DNA of 64,000 nt, from positions 92,640 through 156,639 of the forward strand of contig AJFK01000033.1 of assembly GCA_000467715.1 (NCBI GenBank), read 5' to 3'. Origin of the DNA: Hysterium pulicare CBS 123377. Taxonomy: Eukaryota > Ascomycota > Dothideomycetes > Hysteriales > Hysteriaceae. This document shows positions 22,127 to 32,802 of this stretch, piece after piece (position 1 is the stretch's first letter; the number at the start of each line of letters is the position of its first letter). The notes beneath the pieces are model-generated. The model did no database searches, had not been told where the DNA came from, and saw nothing but the letters and a program-made list of their open reading frames with translations. The position numbers and the translations under genes are program-made.

Positions 22127-23269
22127 TCAGAGGTAGTTTCTGAAGAACTCCGGCTTGAACCAGCCAACCTTTTCGTAGGCTGACCAGAGCTTGCTAGCCT
22201 TGTTGACGTCGATCTTGCAGGCTTGCTGAGCATCGGTTTTTCGAAACTCCTTGCCGATCTTAAGCGCATCAATTCGGGCTTGGAAGATTCGTCGCTTGCT
22301 GCAGAGATATGTCGCGCACGAAAGACGGAGAGTGGCGGCAAGGTTGACTTCGGCCTCGTGCAGGAGGTGCCTGTCGGGGTCATTGGAGAGATCGAGCATC
22401 TGACCCTTCCAGTCAGCCTTGAGAACCTTGCTGTTACCCTTTGGCAGGGTGTCGATTGGTGGCGAGAAGTCTGGCAGTGAACCGTAGTCGGTATCATCAC
22501 GGTTGGTGGGTAGTCTAGCGGGTTTCGGAGATGCAGAGGCCGGGGAGTGGTCAAATGAATCGTAGACCCGACTCTGTGGGGTGCGTTTGTGCGGGCGAGG
22601 TGCTCGTGGAACTCTAACCGCAGCGATCCTCGGCTTTCGCGGGCCTGAAGAGGGAGCAGGAGCCAATTTCTTTAATGCCGGTCGCTTCTGCACCATGCTT
22701 GGTTTCCCATATATCTGAGCGAACTCCCTCTCCCGACGGTACCAGGCTCGTGGATTCACCTTGCAGGAATCCATCACGGTGGAAAAGAAACTGGCCGTGA
22801 GTTCGTAGTCCTCGCGTGCAGGTTTACTGGGTAGATTTTGCCATAGCGGCGTTGTCATGTGCTGTGTGATGACTTTGTCGGCGGATGACTCAACTGTTTC
22901 CGGTGGGAAGAGTGGTACGTTGACGCCAATTGACGTGGGCGCATCGCTGGGCCTGAACAGTTGCGGGTCCCGCACCTCCACATCCTCTGCGCACTCGATA
23001 TTCTCTTTCTGTGATTGAGGGTCGTACGGCGAAATTGGCGGCGAAGCATACGCATCTCGATTGTTGGGGACTGTTGCCTGGAAGGCGAATGGCTTGGGCC
23101 CCATGGAGAGGTGAGAAAGCTCGGAGGAGAAGGACGAGAATGGTGTGCCTGCTATCGTAGGGCCGAATGTGGAACTGAAGGATTCCGATCGCTTCATCTC
23201 TGGCGGAGAGAGGAGTGAGGAGACAGTCAGGCGGCTGTCCATGGGCGTTTTATAACTTGGGTTTGCCAT
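22127..23269 (-). CDS. SWIRM-domain protein (FUN19-like)
   Basis: Single exon, 380 residues from MANPSYKTPMDSRLTVSSLLSPPEMKRSES. The N-terminal two-thirds are disordered and Ser/Pro-rich. The SLLSPPE motif near the start and a conserved block with LTASFFSTVMDSCKVNPRAWYRRE near residue 175 recur in fungal SWIRM proteins. The C-terminal part, about residues 295-376, is a SWIRM domain: WKGQMLDLSNDPD, then LHEAEVNLAATLRLSCATYL, and finally KASKLWSAYEKVGW, the recognition-helix region. SWIRM domains are helical DNA/nucleosome-binding modules. Yeast Fun19 and its relatives are poorly understood transcription-linked proteins. No amine-oxidase or ADA2 parts are present, so LSD1 and Ada2 are excluded. 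The start is the first ATG giving the conserved motif; a frame to 23380 reaches upstream without similarity. Confidence 0.88.
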   Translation of the reverse strand: MANPSYKTPMDSRLTVSSLLSPPEMKRSESFSSTFGPTIAGTPFSSFSSELSHLSMGPKPFAFQATVPNNRDAYASPPISPYDPQSQKENIECAEDVEVRDPQLFRPSDAPTSIGVNVPLFPPETVESSADKVITQHMTTPLWQNLPSKPAREDYELTASFFSTVMDSCKVNPRAWYRREREFAQIYGKPSMVQKRPALKKLAPAPSSGPRKPRIAAVRVPRAPRPHKRTPQSRVYDSFDHSPASASPKPARLPTNRDDTDYGSLPDFSPPIDTLPKGNSKVLKADWKGQMLDLSNDPDRHLLHEAEVNLAATLRLSCATYLCSKRRIFQARIDALKIGKEFRKTDAQQACKIDVNKASKLWSAYEKVGWFKPEFFRNYL

Positions 23270-26200
23270 TTTCGGAGCGGTGGTTGTTGAGAGTTTGTGG
23301 TGGAGTGGAAAGTTGGGGGGTGTTTGAGACTTAAATACTGCCTCCAGGCAGCAACAATTGCGTTGGACAATGGCGGTCAATTGTACGGTAGGTTATTGTA
23401 AAGGTGACGGTTAGAGGTGGCGAGGCAGAGTATTATACGTCTTGCTATTGTAAGAGTGATCAATAGGGCAGCGTGACCATGGAACACGGCGGAATCGCAC
23501 CAATTGCGGACAACGCTTGCTTACACGATCCAAGGTTCGCTCTGTGAATTAGTCAATCCGGTCTGAGGAGTCAGGCTGGAGAGAACCAAAGGTGAGTAGT
23601 ACAGAGGCCAAACATCCCGAAGCAGATGGGGGTGTGGACAGGCTTATGAAGGACGGGGTCGGTGGGCTGTGTTTCAAAGGGAATCAGGCTGCAAAGCAAA
23701 GAATGACAAGGAAAGGCAGATGACTATTACTGGTTTCATACGCTCGATAATCGGACAAAGAAGGGCGCCGCAAGGAGGGTGGGCAAGCGCGACACACACT
23801 GCCCAGCAGGATCCCTCTACCAGCAGGCATAGGCATCATCAATAATATCTGACGGGCTCTTCCACGGCCGACATGCTGACGAATTGGGGTGGCCAAGAAG
23901 CAGCTGGAAAGGAAGCGAAACGGATGCCCGATTGCGTCGGCCAATGGGCGCGTAATTTATGCGGCGGAGTCTGCTTTGCGCTGTTGGCCATGAGAGTGAT
24001 GGGAGTCCAGTGAGTGGTGAGTCAACAGGTGAACGTCGCGCGGCCTGAAGGTTGTCCCCTGTGGACCCTGCAAACCGCCGTGAGGCTTTCCCTGATCTAG
24101 CGGGTGTCTGGTGCGCAATTCACTTCGCATGCAACCCAAACCAACACTCCCATCAATCCACCACCGCAACGTCGCCAATGCGCCCTCAATTGGCATCGAC
24201 AGACAGCAATTGCACTCCTGGCATTCCGACTGTCGTTGCGCCTGCTGGTCCTGCGAGATTGGCACCTCCAATCTGTCCAAACACGTGTCACAGCACCGCC
24301 CTCAATGGCTACCCACGGCTCGTTGTCGCCTTGCCGATGAGGCCTGCGGGGCCAGAGCCCACAGTTTGCTGTACCAGAGAAGGATACCTGCTGGAGTGAG
24401 GCAGCCTGTCTCCTACTGACCACGGCTGCAAAGGCAACTAACTAGACAATCCACGGTTCCACTCTGCGTGGTGCCGCGACGGCCTCCACATACCGCACCT
24501 CGAGTTCAAACAGTCATCTTCTGACCGGCCCAATTGCTGCTGCCTTCGCTTGTGTGCGCTCCGGTATGTCCCTTCCTTACCAGAGCATTTCCCAGTCCGG
24601 ACATTAGGCGGACTTGTCACATATGGCGGAGATTCTGGCGTCAGTTAAGCCCTTGGGATAAAACCCGAAATAGCCGCCATTTCGCAACACGAACTGTTCC
24701 TTCATTAGTCCGATGGAGAGGGCGGTCTTGTGATACGTGATCTATCATGGCCTATTATGGACCATTCTCATCGCCACCAGCCACGCGGCTTCAATTGACG
24801 CCGACGGAGAGGGTGCGCGAGTAAAACATGTCTTGCGGCGGGTTTCGATGATAGCGAGACGGAGGCTGCATCGCAATGGCATCACACAGTGCCAACGATG
24901 GCCATCTGACAAGTCTCAAAGATGGTGTTTGTGTCCTGTGAACATTCCTCTTTCTGGAAGCGTCGCATGTGAAAGACAAGGCTCCCTCAGCTGAGCAGAG
25001 TAGCAACCCCCACGGAATCTTGGTCTGACCGTAGTGATTCATGCCCTGTCCGGATGGAGCAGCTGAGTTCCTCACGAGATGAGGCGTCACACCATCTTGG
25101 AGATTGATGGATGGTCATGCTGACCGTTCGGGAGGTCTGCTATCCTTATCGACTTATCGATTGCAATCAGAGGATCCGGGGAGCAGGAATGTGGGGTTGG
25201 GGTCGGCAGCATCTCACTTGTCAGGCTTGACCTATTTTTGAGCGCCTGGCTCGCGAAGGCGCCACCTACACCTACATCGTAAGTACCATGTAGCACAACC
25301 AATCTGGAGTACTACTCTACTCGCCCTCCGTTTGATCCGTTTGAAGACCGACGATGGATGCCGACGGCTGCCCTTAATCTGCAATCGTCGATGACGGCAG
25401 CTCGCTATCGACCACACAAGCAATCCTGGAGCGGTCCTTCAATTTGAAATCATCTAGGCCATCGTGGGCATGCTCATGGTATAGCACAAAGTGCCAGCAT
25501 GTGAATCGAGGGCGCCCTCCACCCCGTTTGTTTGGACGGGACCCAGGCCGGGCCACAGCCATGCGCGACACACTCTGCACGTCGCGATCTGCTTGCCCGG
25601 GCCGCACACGAGTGATCTGCCCGATAGGTCAATGCCCCCTCCTCGTTTGCTGCCCTGACTTCCGTCAAGGTTGGGAGTCCCTGCATCCTGCCACGCTCAT
25701 GGCCTGTCATCCAACATCCTGCTGCAATGCCTTGTTTCGAGACGCCAACAGTAGCAATTTCAGGAGGTCCTTTCATTTTTTTACCGACGTCACCATGTAG
25801 TTGATGGCATTTGTCCGAGACGTGGAAGTGAACGAGACCATGCTCGACAGCAAACTCCGACGCCCCCAGTTCTATTCTTAAGTGCCATGGTCGGCCACAT
25901 ACGTACGGGGCCGAAAATCAGACTTCAAGGAAACGAAAGGACGTACTTTCGAGAAAGAGCTAAAAGATGAAATACGAAGCAGTATCAACCGATTGATTTT
26001 CGTGGAAGCCACTAATACTCAATTGGAAGACTGCAGTACCTTTGTAATTGGAAGCGTTGACGCTGTGCTTTTGGAAGTGGCCGAAAGTATGACAGGTAAT
26101 GATGCAGACAAAGCGGATTGTGACAGGATATCCAATTGACTGTTCAGCATAGCAATTCTCCGGTAAGATGTAGTGAGATTTGAGTATCCGATAACAAATA

Positions 26201-26420
26201 TTTTTTCAAAGTACTCATTTGAGATGGTCTCATTTACCTTCCTTCCAAACGCAGAATGAATTCTCTGATTACGTCACGTGCCCCTGCGATCATGAAGCGC
26301 GCATCCCCGCAACACCAAATTTGCATCATCCACATTCACCTATCAGCCCCTTCACCCAAAAACTTCACATCCATCTAAACGGCGCCCACACTTCAGTATG
26401 CACCTCCAGCATCCTCAAAA
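23270..26420. other. 3.15-kb gene-free region between divergent genes
   Basis: The longest stretch without a recognisable gene. It lies between the SWIRM gene (-) and the SWS1-like gene (+). Many open frames of 60-118 codons overlap on both strands, most densely at 24050-24420, but none carries a known motif, signal peptide or splice-consistent extension. Composition does not look strongly AT-biased, so it is not an obvious RIP relic. It may hold long 5' regulatory sequence, unspliced leader exons or a non-coding RNA. Confidence 0.5.
26268..26280 (+). promoter_or_regulatory. overlapping CRE-like half site and CACGTG box
   Basis: The sequence TTACGTCACGTG lies about 141-152 bases before the SWS1-like ATG. 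ACGTCA is a bZIP/CRE-type core and CACGTG a bHLH/Cbf1-type core; they share bases. Site recognition is by consensus only, and no factor is assigned. Confidence 0.35.
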
Positions 26421-27305
26421 ATGGAAAACTCAGCCATCCCTACCGCCCGCACCTTCATAACAAATCTCATCGACTCCCTTCCAGCAGCCCCACCCCAGTC
26501 CTCCACCTCCAACACAGCTTCATCCAACACGCTCGCAACACTCCCGGAGCCCGCTCAAAAACAGCTCTTGACGCTGCATGTGCTCTTCCCTAATGAGTTT
26601 CTCCCCGCACTCGACCTGCTCGACCGACGTCTCGTTACGCGCTTCCGAATCCGCAAGGCACAGAAGGATGAGCGTGTCGCCGAGGCTATGGCGCCACGTG
26701 GGCGTGGAGCTGAAAAATCTGGGGAAGTAGGAATGGGCACAGTGGATCATTTTGGGGCCGGAAAGAGTGATGGAGTGCTGTTAGTGCCAGGAATAGACAC
26801 CGCCCCATCCATCGGCGGCAATCCTGTTGGCGGCTCTGCTGGGCTTGTGGAGGCTGAAATGCTTGATCGTCCAGCAGCCACATTTGGCGATAATGGGTTT
26901 GGAAGGACTGAAGAGGATGCGTGGGCACGGGATAGAAATACTCTCTACTATGTCCGCTCCGCCCAACAACGTACGTCACGCTACAGCACATCCTACGATA
27001 GCACGACGAGCTACGAGGTCCGGGTTATGGCATGGAATTGTTCCTGTCCTGCCTTCGCATTTGCGGCGTTCCCTTCCCTACATCCTGAACCCATAATAGC
27101 TCGATCTGAGGGCGAGTGGGAAGACGAGGGCGAGAACAGATGGAGGTTTGGTGGAATCAGTCTTGGGGATGGGATGGCGCCTATCTGCAAGCATTTGCTA
27201 GCCTGTGTGTTAGCGGAGCGATGTGACTTGTTCAAGGGGATGGTAGAAGATAAGCAACTTAGTGAGGAAGAAGCCGCGGGATGGGCTGCTGGATGGGGCG
27301 ACTGA
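26421..27305 (+). CDS. sws1: SWIM zinc-finger protein, SWS1/ZSWIM7-like
   Basis: Single exon, 294 residues. The SWIM zinc-binding pattern is CXC...CXH: CSC at about residues 207-209 and ICKHLLACVLAERC with Cys256 and His258. The spacer between the two halves is long and Gly/Glu-rich, as in fungal Sws1 proteins. The N-terminal helix around residues 9-70 (FITNLIDSLP, LLTLHVLFPNEFLPALDLLDRRLVTRF) matches the N-terminal part of Sws1/Shu2. This protein works in the Shu complex with Rad51-paralogue partners to promote Rad51 filament formation in homologous recombination. Residues 95-150 are a Gly-rich insert. The MENSAI start follows a reasonable context. Another SWIM protein is possible, but this N-terminus favours Sws1. 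Confidence 0.82.
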   Translation: MENSAIPTARTFITNLIDSLPAAPPQSSTSNTASSNTLATLPEPAQKQLLTLHVLFPNEFLPALDLLDRRLVTRFRIRKAQKDERVAEAMAPRGRGAEKSGEVGMGTVDHFGAGKSDGVLLVPGIDTAPSIGGNPVGGSAGLVEAEMLDRPAATFGDNGFGRTEEDAWARDRNTLYYVRSAQQRTSRYSTSYDSTTSYEVRVMAWNCSCPAFAFAAFPSLHPEPIIARSEGEWEDEGENRWRFGGISLGDGMAPICKHLLACVLAERCDLFKGMVEDKQLSEEEAAGWAAGWGD

Positions 27306-27582
27306 GGCAAGAAAGACACTGATTCCATAGGGCGAGATTTTGGAGTGGATACATTGAAGTACAGAAGTTTTTCCTACCTCAGTTAGAAGAGAGGCCGGAT
27401 TCACCAGATTGACCCCATGCACAACCGCCCAAAGCCGAACAGACTGGAGTCTATAACATGCCATTCGCGGCTCATATTAGAAATGCAGGTCGTATCATGC
27501 AACAGGCGGATTCAAGTCCAGCCGGCGTCAAGAGTGTCCTTATATTACACTTCATTGCAGTCCCCCCAATCGCTCCTGATGA

Positions 27583-28832
27583 TCATCCCTTCTTCTTCTC
27601 ATTCTCCTTGCCCTTTTCCTTCTCTCCTTCTTTGGCCTCTCCATTAACACCATTGGCTTTCTCCTTCTTCTCGCCGTCCTTGGACTCGTCTTTCTTCGCC
27701 TCCTTCTCCTCCGCCTGCTGCCGATTCTGAATCTTGTTCTCGATCAAATCATGGAAAGCTGTGATTGCCCGAATCAAACTTGAAAGGTAAATGGCCATGA
27801 GCTGATCGTTCGTCTTGATGCTCATCGCCCTAGCCAATTCCGAATTATCCGTCGTACCAGCTGCACCAGCTGCAGGTCCAACACCATTAGTCGCACCACC
27901 CACCGGAACTGGTTTCGGCGTCGAAAGATTCGGTAAAAGGTTGAACACGTCCTGTAAGTTTCCGAGAATTGCATGATTCACAGGTAGGTCACCGTCGAGG
28001 ACTTTTTGAAGATACTGGCCGATATCTCGAAGTCGGAGATGTAGTCCTTGGAGAGATTGGAGTTGTGATGTTATGCGCGTAGAGAGAGTGCCGACGGCAA
28101 CGTCGCGAATATCGCGGAGGAGATGTTCAACACCTATTTCTTCTGCTTCTTCGGCTTCGATCATGGAGGGGGTGTGGACAAATGTTTTGGATGTCGTAGT
28201 GCCATCCTGTGTGTTGCAGAGTAATTAGCCACCTTTATGTGCATATCCAACCGAATAATAGCGAATAACATGATCGCGGGAATGAGTATAAATCTAGGCA
28301 AACTTACATCCTTGATCTCCTCTACTGCAAAATACGCATCCGTTGGTACACCGACCTCCTTAGGCTGTACATCGATAATGACCAATAAAGGATGCGGCGT
28401 GTATCTCTTGAACAACTCGTTGATCTCCAAATCTGATGGCCGCAGCTTTGGCCCTGTGTGGTACCACCCGATAAGCTTCTCTCGTGCGTTCACTTTCTTG
28501 AACATGTCGTTCATCGACTCCACGTAATTATGGTCCAAGAACCAAACGGATGGATCTTTCTCATCTTCCTCAAACGGTACTGTTCACAGAGTCAGAAATT
28601 TCAAATTTCCGGAACATCTTAGGCGGCGAAGTTATTGATGGAACGCACCAGCAAAGCTATTGGACACCCTCACGTTCTTTCCATCATTTTGTCCTAGTAA
28701 AACACCGACTACTCGTTTCCTTGTGCCTTTTGCTTGTCGTCCGTAGTGGTCTGCTGCGGAGAGGAGGACGAGAGGTGCGACGGAGACGTTGCGGGTGACC
28801 AGCGACAGCGTTTCAGCTGTTGTCGCAGGCAT
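27583..28832 (-). CDS. rpn8: 26S proteasome regulatory subunit RPN8
   Basis: Exons on the minus strand 28832-28649, 28579-28308 and 28206-27583 give 359 residues. This is a lid subunit of the 19S regulatory particle and the partner of the deubiquitinase Rpn11. The MPN domain covers about residues 12-145: [17 protein letters not shown], then [28 protein letters not shown], and [17 protein letters not shown]. The zinc-binding JAMM signature is incomplete (YHTGPKL instead of HxHP), as expected for the catalytically inactive Rpn8. The C-terminal helical part ([17 protein letters not shown]) forms the lid helical bundle. The end is a charged Lys/Glu-rich tail of about 50 residues, usual in fungi. 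Both introns restore the MPN sequence in frame. Confidence 0.97.
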
Positions 28833-29408
28833 GGCTGCGAGATGTGAACAGGAGATTAGATATTAGAGAAAGGAGTCTGATGGAGAGAGTTAGGGGTGCG
28901 TGGAGTCGGCCGTCAGTGTTTGGAGGTTGATGTTGATGAGGCTCTTCCATGATGTTCACCGAAGCTTTGCGTGAAGCTTCACGCACGGACCACAACACCA
29001 GGCACAGTTCTTGAGCACACGCCCAAGTTCGATTGTGGTCCTAAGCATACAAGTAATGTCCTTGTTCCACACATAGAGCAGCTGATGTTGTTTGGTATTT
29101 GCCTTGAATTTCGTTTCGTTTCATCAAACTAGGAATATATTCGCCGATATAGATATTTCTACCAATTTCTTGGCTCAAGAGAAAAGAAAGGACACAAGCA
29201 TCCAGTTTGATGGAGTTCAATCTAGAAAACAAGATCATACTAGAAAGTTCCAAAAGATCATACCCTCTGGCCATATAAGATCCTATTGTCCAAACTACCT
29301 TTCCTGCTGTCGTTGACCAAGGACCTCATACAATGTTCCATCTCTATTCTTACAAAAGGGCCAACCGAATTCCCTAATTACCACAAGCATAAAATACCCA
29401 AGGGGAAC
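28833..29408. other. intergenic region between RPN8 and PEX16
   Basis: A 576-base spacer. It holds the promoter of RPN8 and the 3' UTR of PEX16, both on the minus strand. The inverted motif GAAGCTTTGCGTGAAGCTTC near 28959-28978 is a small palindrome in the RPN8 promoter. No coding sequence was recognised. Confidence 0.4.
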
Positions 29409-30708
29409 CTACATGGTCGCTGTCGGGAAATAATACTGATCCCAAAGAAATTCGTAATCTTCGACAACACCTCCAACGATATCCAGGAGAGGTTTATTAC
29501 GAAGTTTGCGTGTAACAGAATGTATCCATGCCCTAAAGTTCGTCAGTATCGCTGCGATCAATGTTTTCGAGGCGAAAAACCTACTTCGTTATGTTCTCAT
29601 AAAACGCCCCACGCATCATCCACCATCCAAGTGCCCAACCTCGTTTCCTTAACTCCTCTCTTTCTAGTCCGGTCAAGCCCCGCAATCCACCAGCCAGTCT
29701 CTCCTGGAAATCTTTTTTGGCTAGTTGTCTTGCTCCATATTCTATGCTCAACCCAATCAACCATGGACGCCAACTCTTTCGATCTCCACTAAAGCGCTGC
29801 ATCGCCAGGGCGTAGACCACGGGTCGGAGAATGTACAGTATCTCCGCAAGTTCCCCTTTCCCGCTAACACGATGCAAAAGAGCCTTGGGAGGTTTTATGT
29901 CATCTGCAGTGAGGACCTTGGAAAGGAGATAGTTGGAAATATCAGACGAATCGGGTAGGCTTGGCATCGATAATCCAGTCCTCGGCATGGCCCAATTTTC
30001 TGCCTCCACCGCTTGCTCACTCGGCGGGGTATCCATTCCATCAGCGGATGCCGATGATTCATCCAATGTGCCTGGATCGACCTCCCTCTGAGGCAGGGGT
30101 GGCGACAAAAGTGGTCTCGAGTTGGTCAATCGCAGCAACAACAGCCTACAGAATGCTTTGATGACCTCCAGCAAAACTACAACACGCCATCGTACTTTCT
30201 CTCCCTTTCTCTTGGCGGCCATTTCCCATAGTAACTCGGTATACTGTATCATCTGGAGTAAGAGACCAATGCGCTTGTACGTAGGAGACTTCTGTGTCCA
30301 GAATTTGGTATAACGATTATGGGGTGAGGGGTGGTGCCTATGCGCTCCAGGTATGCGGGCGATCGCTTTCGCAAGGAGTGAATCATGATAAAGCGAGAGC
30401 AGTTGAACGCCACTGTGCACTGAGAATCCGTCAGCCTTTCTCGAATGCATCGAAAACAGGACGAGACCCACAAGACTCCGATGCTATTTCTGACTCCCGA
30501 AACCGCCCTAGGATCCATTAGTATGTTATTCGAAAATAATGGCGACTGGGGAAAGCAGACCTGGTATTATATAGGTCAACGAGCGCAGTGCGGACTCAAT
30601 CTGCGATACAGCGCCAGCGTTCTTCGTTATGAAGTCGCCGTACATCCCAAGCCATTTCGGAGGAAGCGACAGCGCCTCAGGCAGTCGTTGAGATGCCTGT
30701 TTATACAT
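29409..30708 (-). CDS. pex16: peroxisomal membrane protein PEX16
   Basis: Exons on the minus strand 30708-30561, 30507-30472, 30419-29585 and 29532-29409 give 380 residues. Pex16 is needed for early steps of peroxisome formation and for inserting peroxisomal membrane proteins. Conserved parts: PPKWLGMYGDFITKNA (near 17-32), QIESALRSLTYIIPGRF, LHSGVQLLSLYHDSLLA, the motif YTELLWEMAAKRKG, the helix RWRVVVLLEVIKAFCRLLLL, LLHRVSGKGELAEILYILRPVVYALAM, and the C-terminal end VVEDYEFLWDQYYF. The last exon was found only through this ending; without it the protein would stop early at ENITK. Exon 2 is only 36 bases. The gene is head to head with the HD-hydrolase gene, and two CACGTG boxes (30797 and 30993) lie in its promoter. 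Confidence 0.95.
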
Positions 30709-31551
30709 CGCCGAAACGCTGCGATGTGCGTGAAGGTTATCGTTGTTGTTGCAGGTGGGTAGAGAAGGAGGTTGGGCTGTCCGCGCTTGATGACTTCACG
30801 TGTCGCGAAACCGAGGTCCAATTGTAACCCCTGCAAGGACAAAGGAGCCACGGAGCTTCATCATCATATTCACTTCCGTACAACTCTTTCACGGCAAGGG
30901 TCTTTCTTTCATCATGTTTTCCTGAATATTTCCGACGAAGCTTTGCTGGAAGCCTTTTGATCTCGCCATCAACGTACCGACTACCCAATTCCCACGTGTG
31001 CGCGGGACTCGTTCTGGATCAATACCTCCCACTAGACGCTGGATGAACAATGTATAGTGCGCAATAGGACAGCGTTCAGAGTGGATCTTGGGTACCTACA
31101 GTCTGTCAACCAACGTCGTCTTTAAGGAGGAGTCATGACCCATGATGACATGTGACACCGCGTACTTCCCGTAAACACTTCCACGCCTTATGGGACAAGA
31201 AGCAAATTTAACACGAACGGTTTCATTCGGTCTTCTCCGGTGACAGGCTCCTCTGCTAGAAAGTATGAAGGTGAAAGCTAGGGTTATGACTCCTCGAAGG
31301 CATCTCCTCCCCGATTAGGTGAAGTGAAGATTCAACCGCTTTCACCGCTTTCTCTCAGCTTCAATGCGGCATTGTCACACTGGCCAAGCGATGCCTATTC
31401 TCGTGCACTCGCCCTTGAAATTCTTCTATATAAATTTCCTTCAAAGCGTATAATTTCTTAACTACCAACATCCACTGTCTATACTGCCCTCTCCACGACC
31501 ATTCAACCTCAAAAGCCCCACTCGCCCCAGACCAGACCCTCACCAACAACA
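30709..31551. promoter_or_regulatory. divergent promoter region, PEX16 / HD hydrolase
   Basis: 843 bases between two divergent ATGs. CACGTG occurs at 30797-30802 and 30993-30998, nearer PEX16. TATATAAA occurs at 31427-31434, upstream of the HD-hydrolase gene. A minus-strand frame at 30737-30988 shows no similarity and is probably chance or leader. Confidence 0.45.
31427..31434 (+). promoter_or_regulatory. TATA box of the HD-hydrolase gene
   Basis: TATATAAA, 118-125 bases before the ATG at 31552. This is a reasonable place for a fungal TATA element with a leader of roughly 80-90 bases. Identified by consensus and distance only. Confidence 0.45.
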
Positions 31552-32244
31552 ATGGAGTACATGGGCAAAGTGCCATCCGTTCCGATTCCAGCGGAGTATA
31601 AAGCTCTCTTCACTTCCGTCAACGACTACGTCCGTGACTATATGTCGCAAGAAGACCATGACAACTCCCACGACTACATCCACATCCTGCGAGTAACATC
31701 CAACGCACATCGAATACTCCTCGCCGAGATAGAAGCTGGTTCGAATCTTGAATTCGACACCACCACAGTCTTCCTTGCTGCTCTTCTCCATGATGTCGGA
31801 GACCATAAATACGCCAAGGAAGGAGAGGATACCGAGAACCAGATTTCCCAACTGTTATTAGAGCGCGGGGCATCAAACGACATGGCGTTGAAGGTTCAAA
31901 AAGTGGTAAAACACGTCGGATGGACCAACGAAAAGAAGGACCCGGAGTCAGTTAAAGTGGCTCTTGCTGAAATCCCCGAATTAGCCATCGTCCAGGACGC
32001 CGACCGTCTAGATGCCATTGGAGCGCCTGGAATTGGTCGATGCTTTGCCTTTCACGCAGCCAACTTCGGGAAAAATCATCCGATGCAGTCCGCCGTCGAC
32101 CATTACGACGAGAAGCTATTCAAACTGGAGAACTTCATGAAGACTAGTTCTGGAAGGAAGATGGCTAGGGAGAGGACCGAACGACTTAAAATCTTTAAGT
32201 CGTGGTGGCAGGAGGAAACGGCCCTATCCTTCACCATGGAATAA
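31552..32244 (+). CDS. HD-domain phosphohydrolase family protein
   Basis: Single exon, 230 residues. It belongs to the small HD-superfamily hydrolases related to bacterial YedJ/YpgQ. Metal-binding residues are visible as His40/Asp41 in SHDYIHILRV, His80-Asp81 in LAALLHDVGD, and Asp149/Asp151 in the family-typical VQDADRLDAIGAPGIGR. The C-terminal part (AVDHYDEKLFKLENFM) also fits the family. Bacterial relatives cleave nucleotides or other phosphate esters in a metal-dependent way; the fungal substrate is unknown. There is no signal peptide or membrane segment, so it is probably cytosolic. It has a TATA box and a divergent neighbour, PEX16. The length is typical (about 215-235). Confidence 0.93.
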   Translation: MEYMGKVPSVPIPAEYKALFTSVNDYVRDYMSQEDHDNSHDYIHILRVTSNAHRILLAEIEAGSNLEFDTTTVFLAALLHDVGDHKYAKEGEDTENQISQLLLERGASNDMALKVQKVVKHVGWTNEKKDPESVKVALAEIPELAIVQDADRLDAIGAPGIGRCFAFHAANFGKNHPMQSAVDHYDEKLFKLENFMKTSSGRKMARERTERLKIFKSWWQEETALSFTME

Positions 32245-32802
32245 GCACTGGACTGAAGGGTATATTTCCAGTCTGTTATATCAAAGAGATAAGTTGTTGC
32301 GTGGTCTATTGTACAGTCAGAATGGAATGCTGGTGGATTGGCGGTGCTAGGAGTGTTAACTTCTGTATCCGGCTGGAAGCAAGGTTACCTTGGGCTCTTG
32401 ATAGTTAATAAGAGGTCTCCTGTTGATCTTAGTTGGCTTCACAAAGAAAAGTTGGATTTTGGATTTATTTGTTCTCATACAACATCTTCATAGATCAATG
32501 AAGTTAGTCGTAAGGAACCCTGTGTGGCTACAATGCACGTGATGGACGCCACTTCCGGTGGCCAATCGGGGGCATGTCTCTGCCCGCTGTCATGGAGTGA
32601 AGCCGACGACCCTAGGATGTTTGCCCTTCACATCATCATTAATAATAGCCATCAACTCACCCAAACCATCCTCCACAAGACCCTAGATGAACAACTCTTG
32701 CAATCGCATTGTTGGTCCCTTTGATTGACACGCAGTCCTACTCGACAACAATCGGTGGTCCTCCGACGGTACCAAGATTTCCGGGCAAACCACAAGGCTG
32801 CG
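32245..32802. other. intergenic region downstream of the HD-hydrolase gene
   Basis: A 558-base spacer: the 3' UTR of the hydrolase and the promoter of a small membrane protein gene. A CACGTG box lies at 32536-32541, 262 bases before the next ATG. No other gene was recognised. Confidence 0.4.

Noticed and set aside
24050-24420. Cluster of overlapping open frames on both strands in the 3-kb gap
   Set aside because: Four frames are open at once, which reflects few stop codons locally and not coding; no motif in any.
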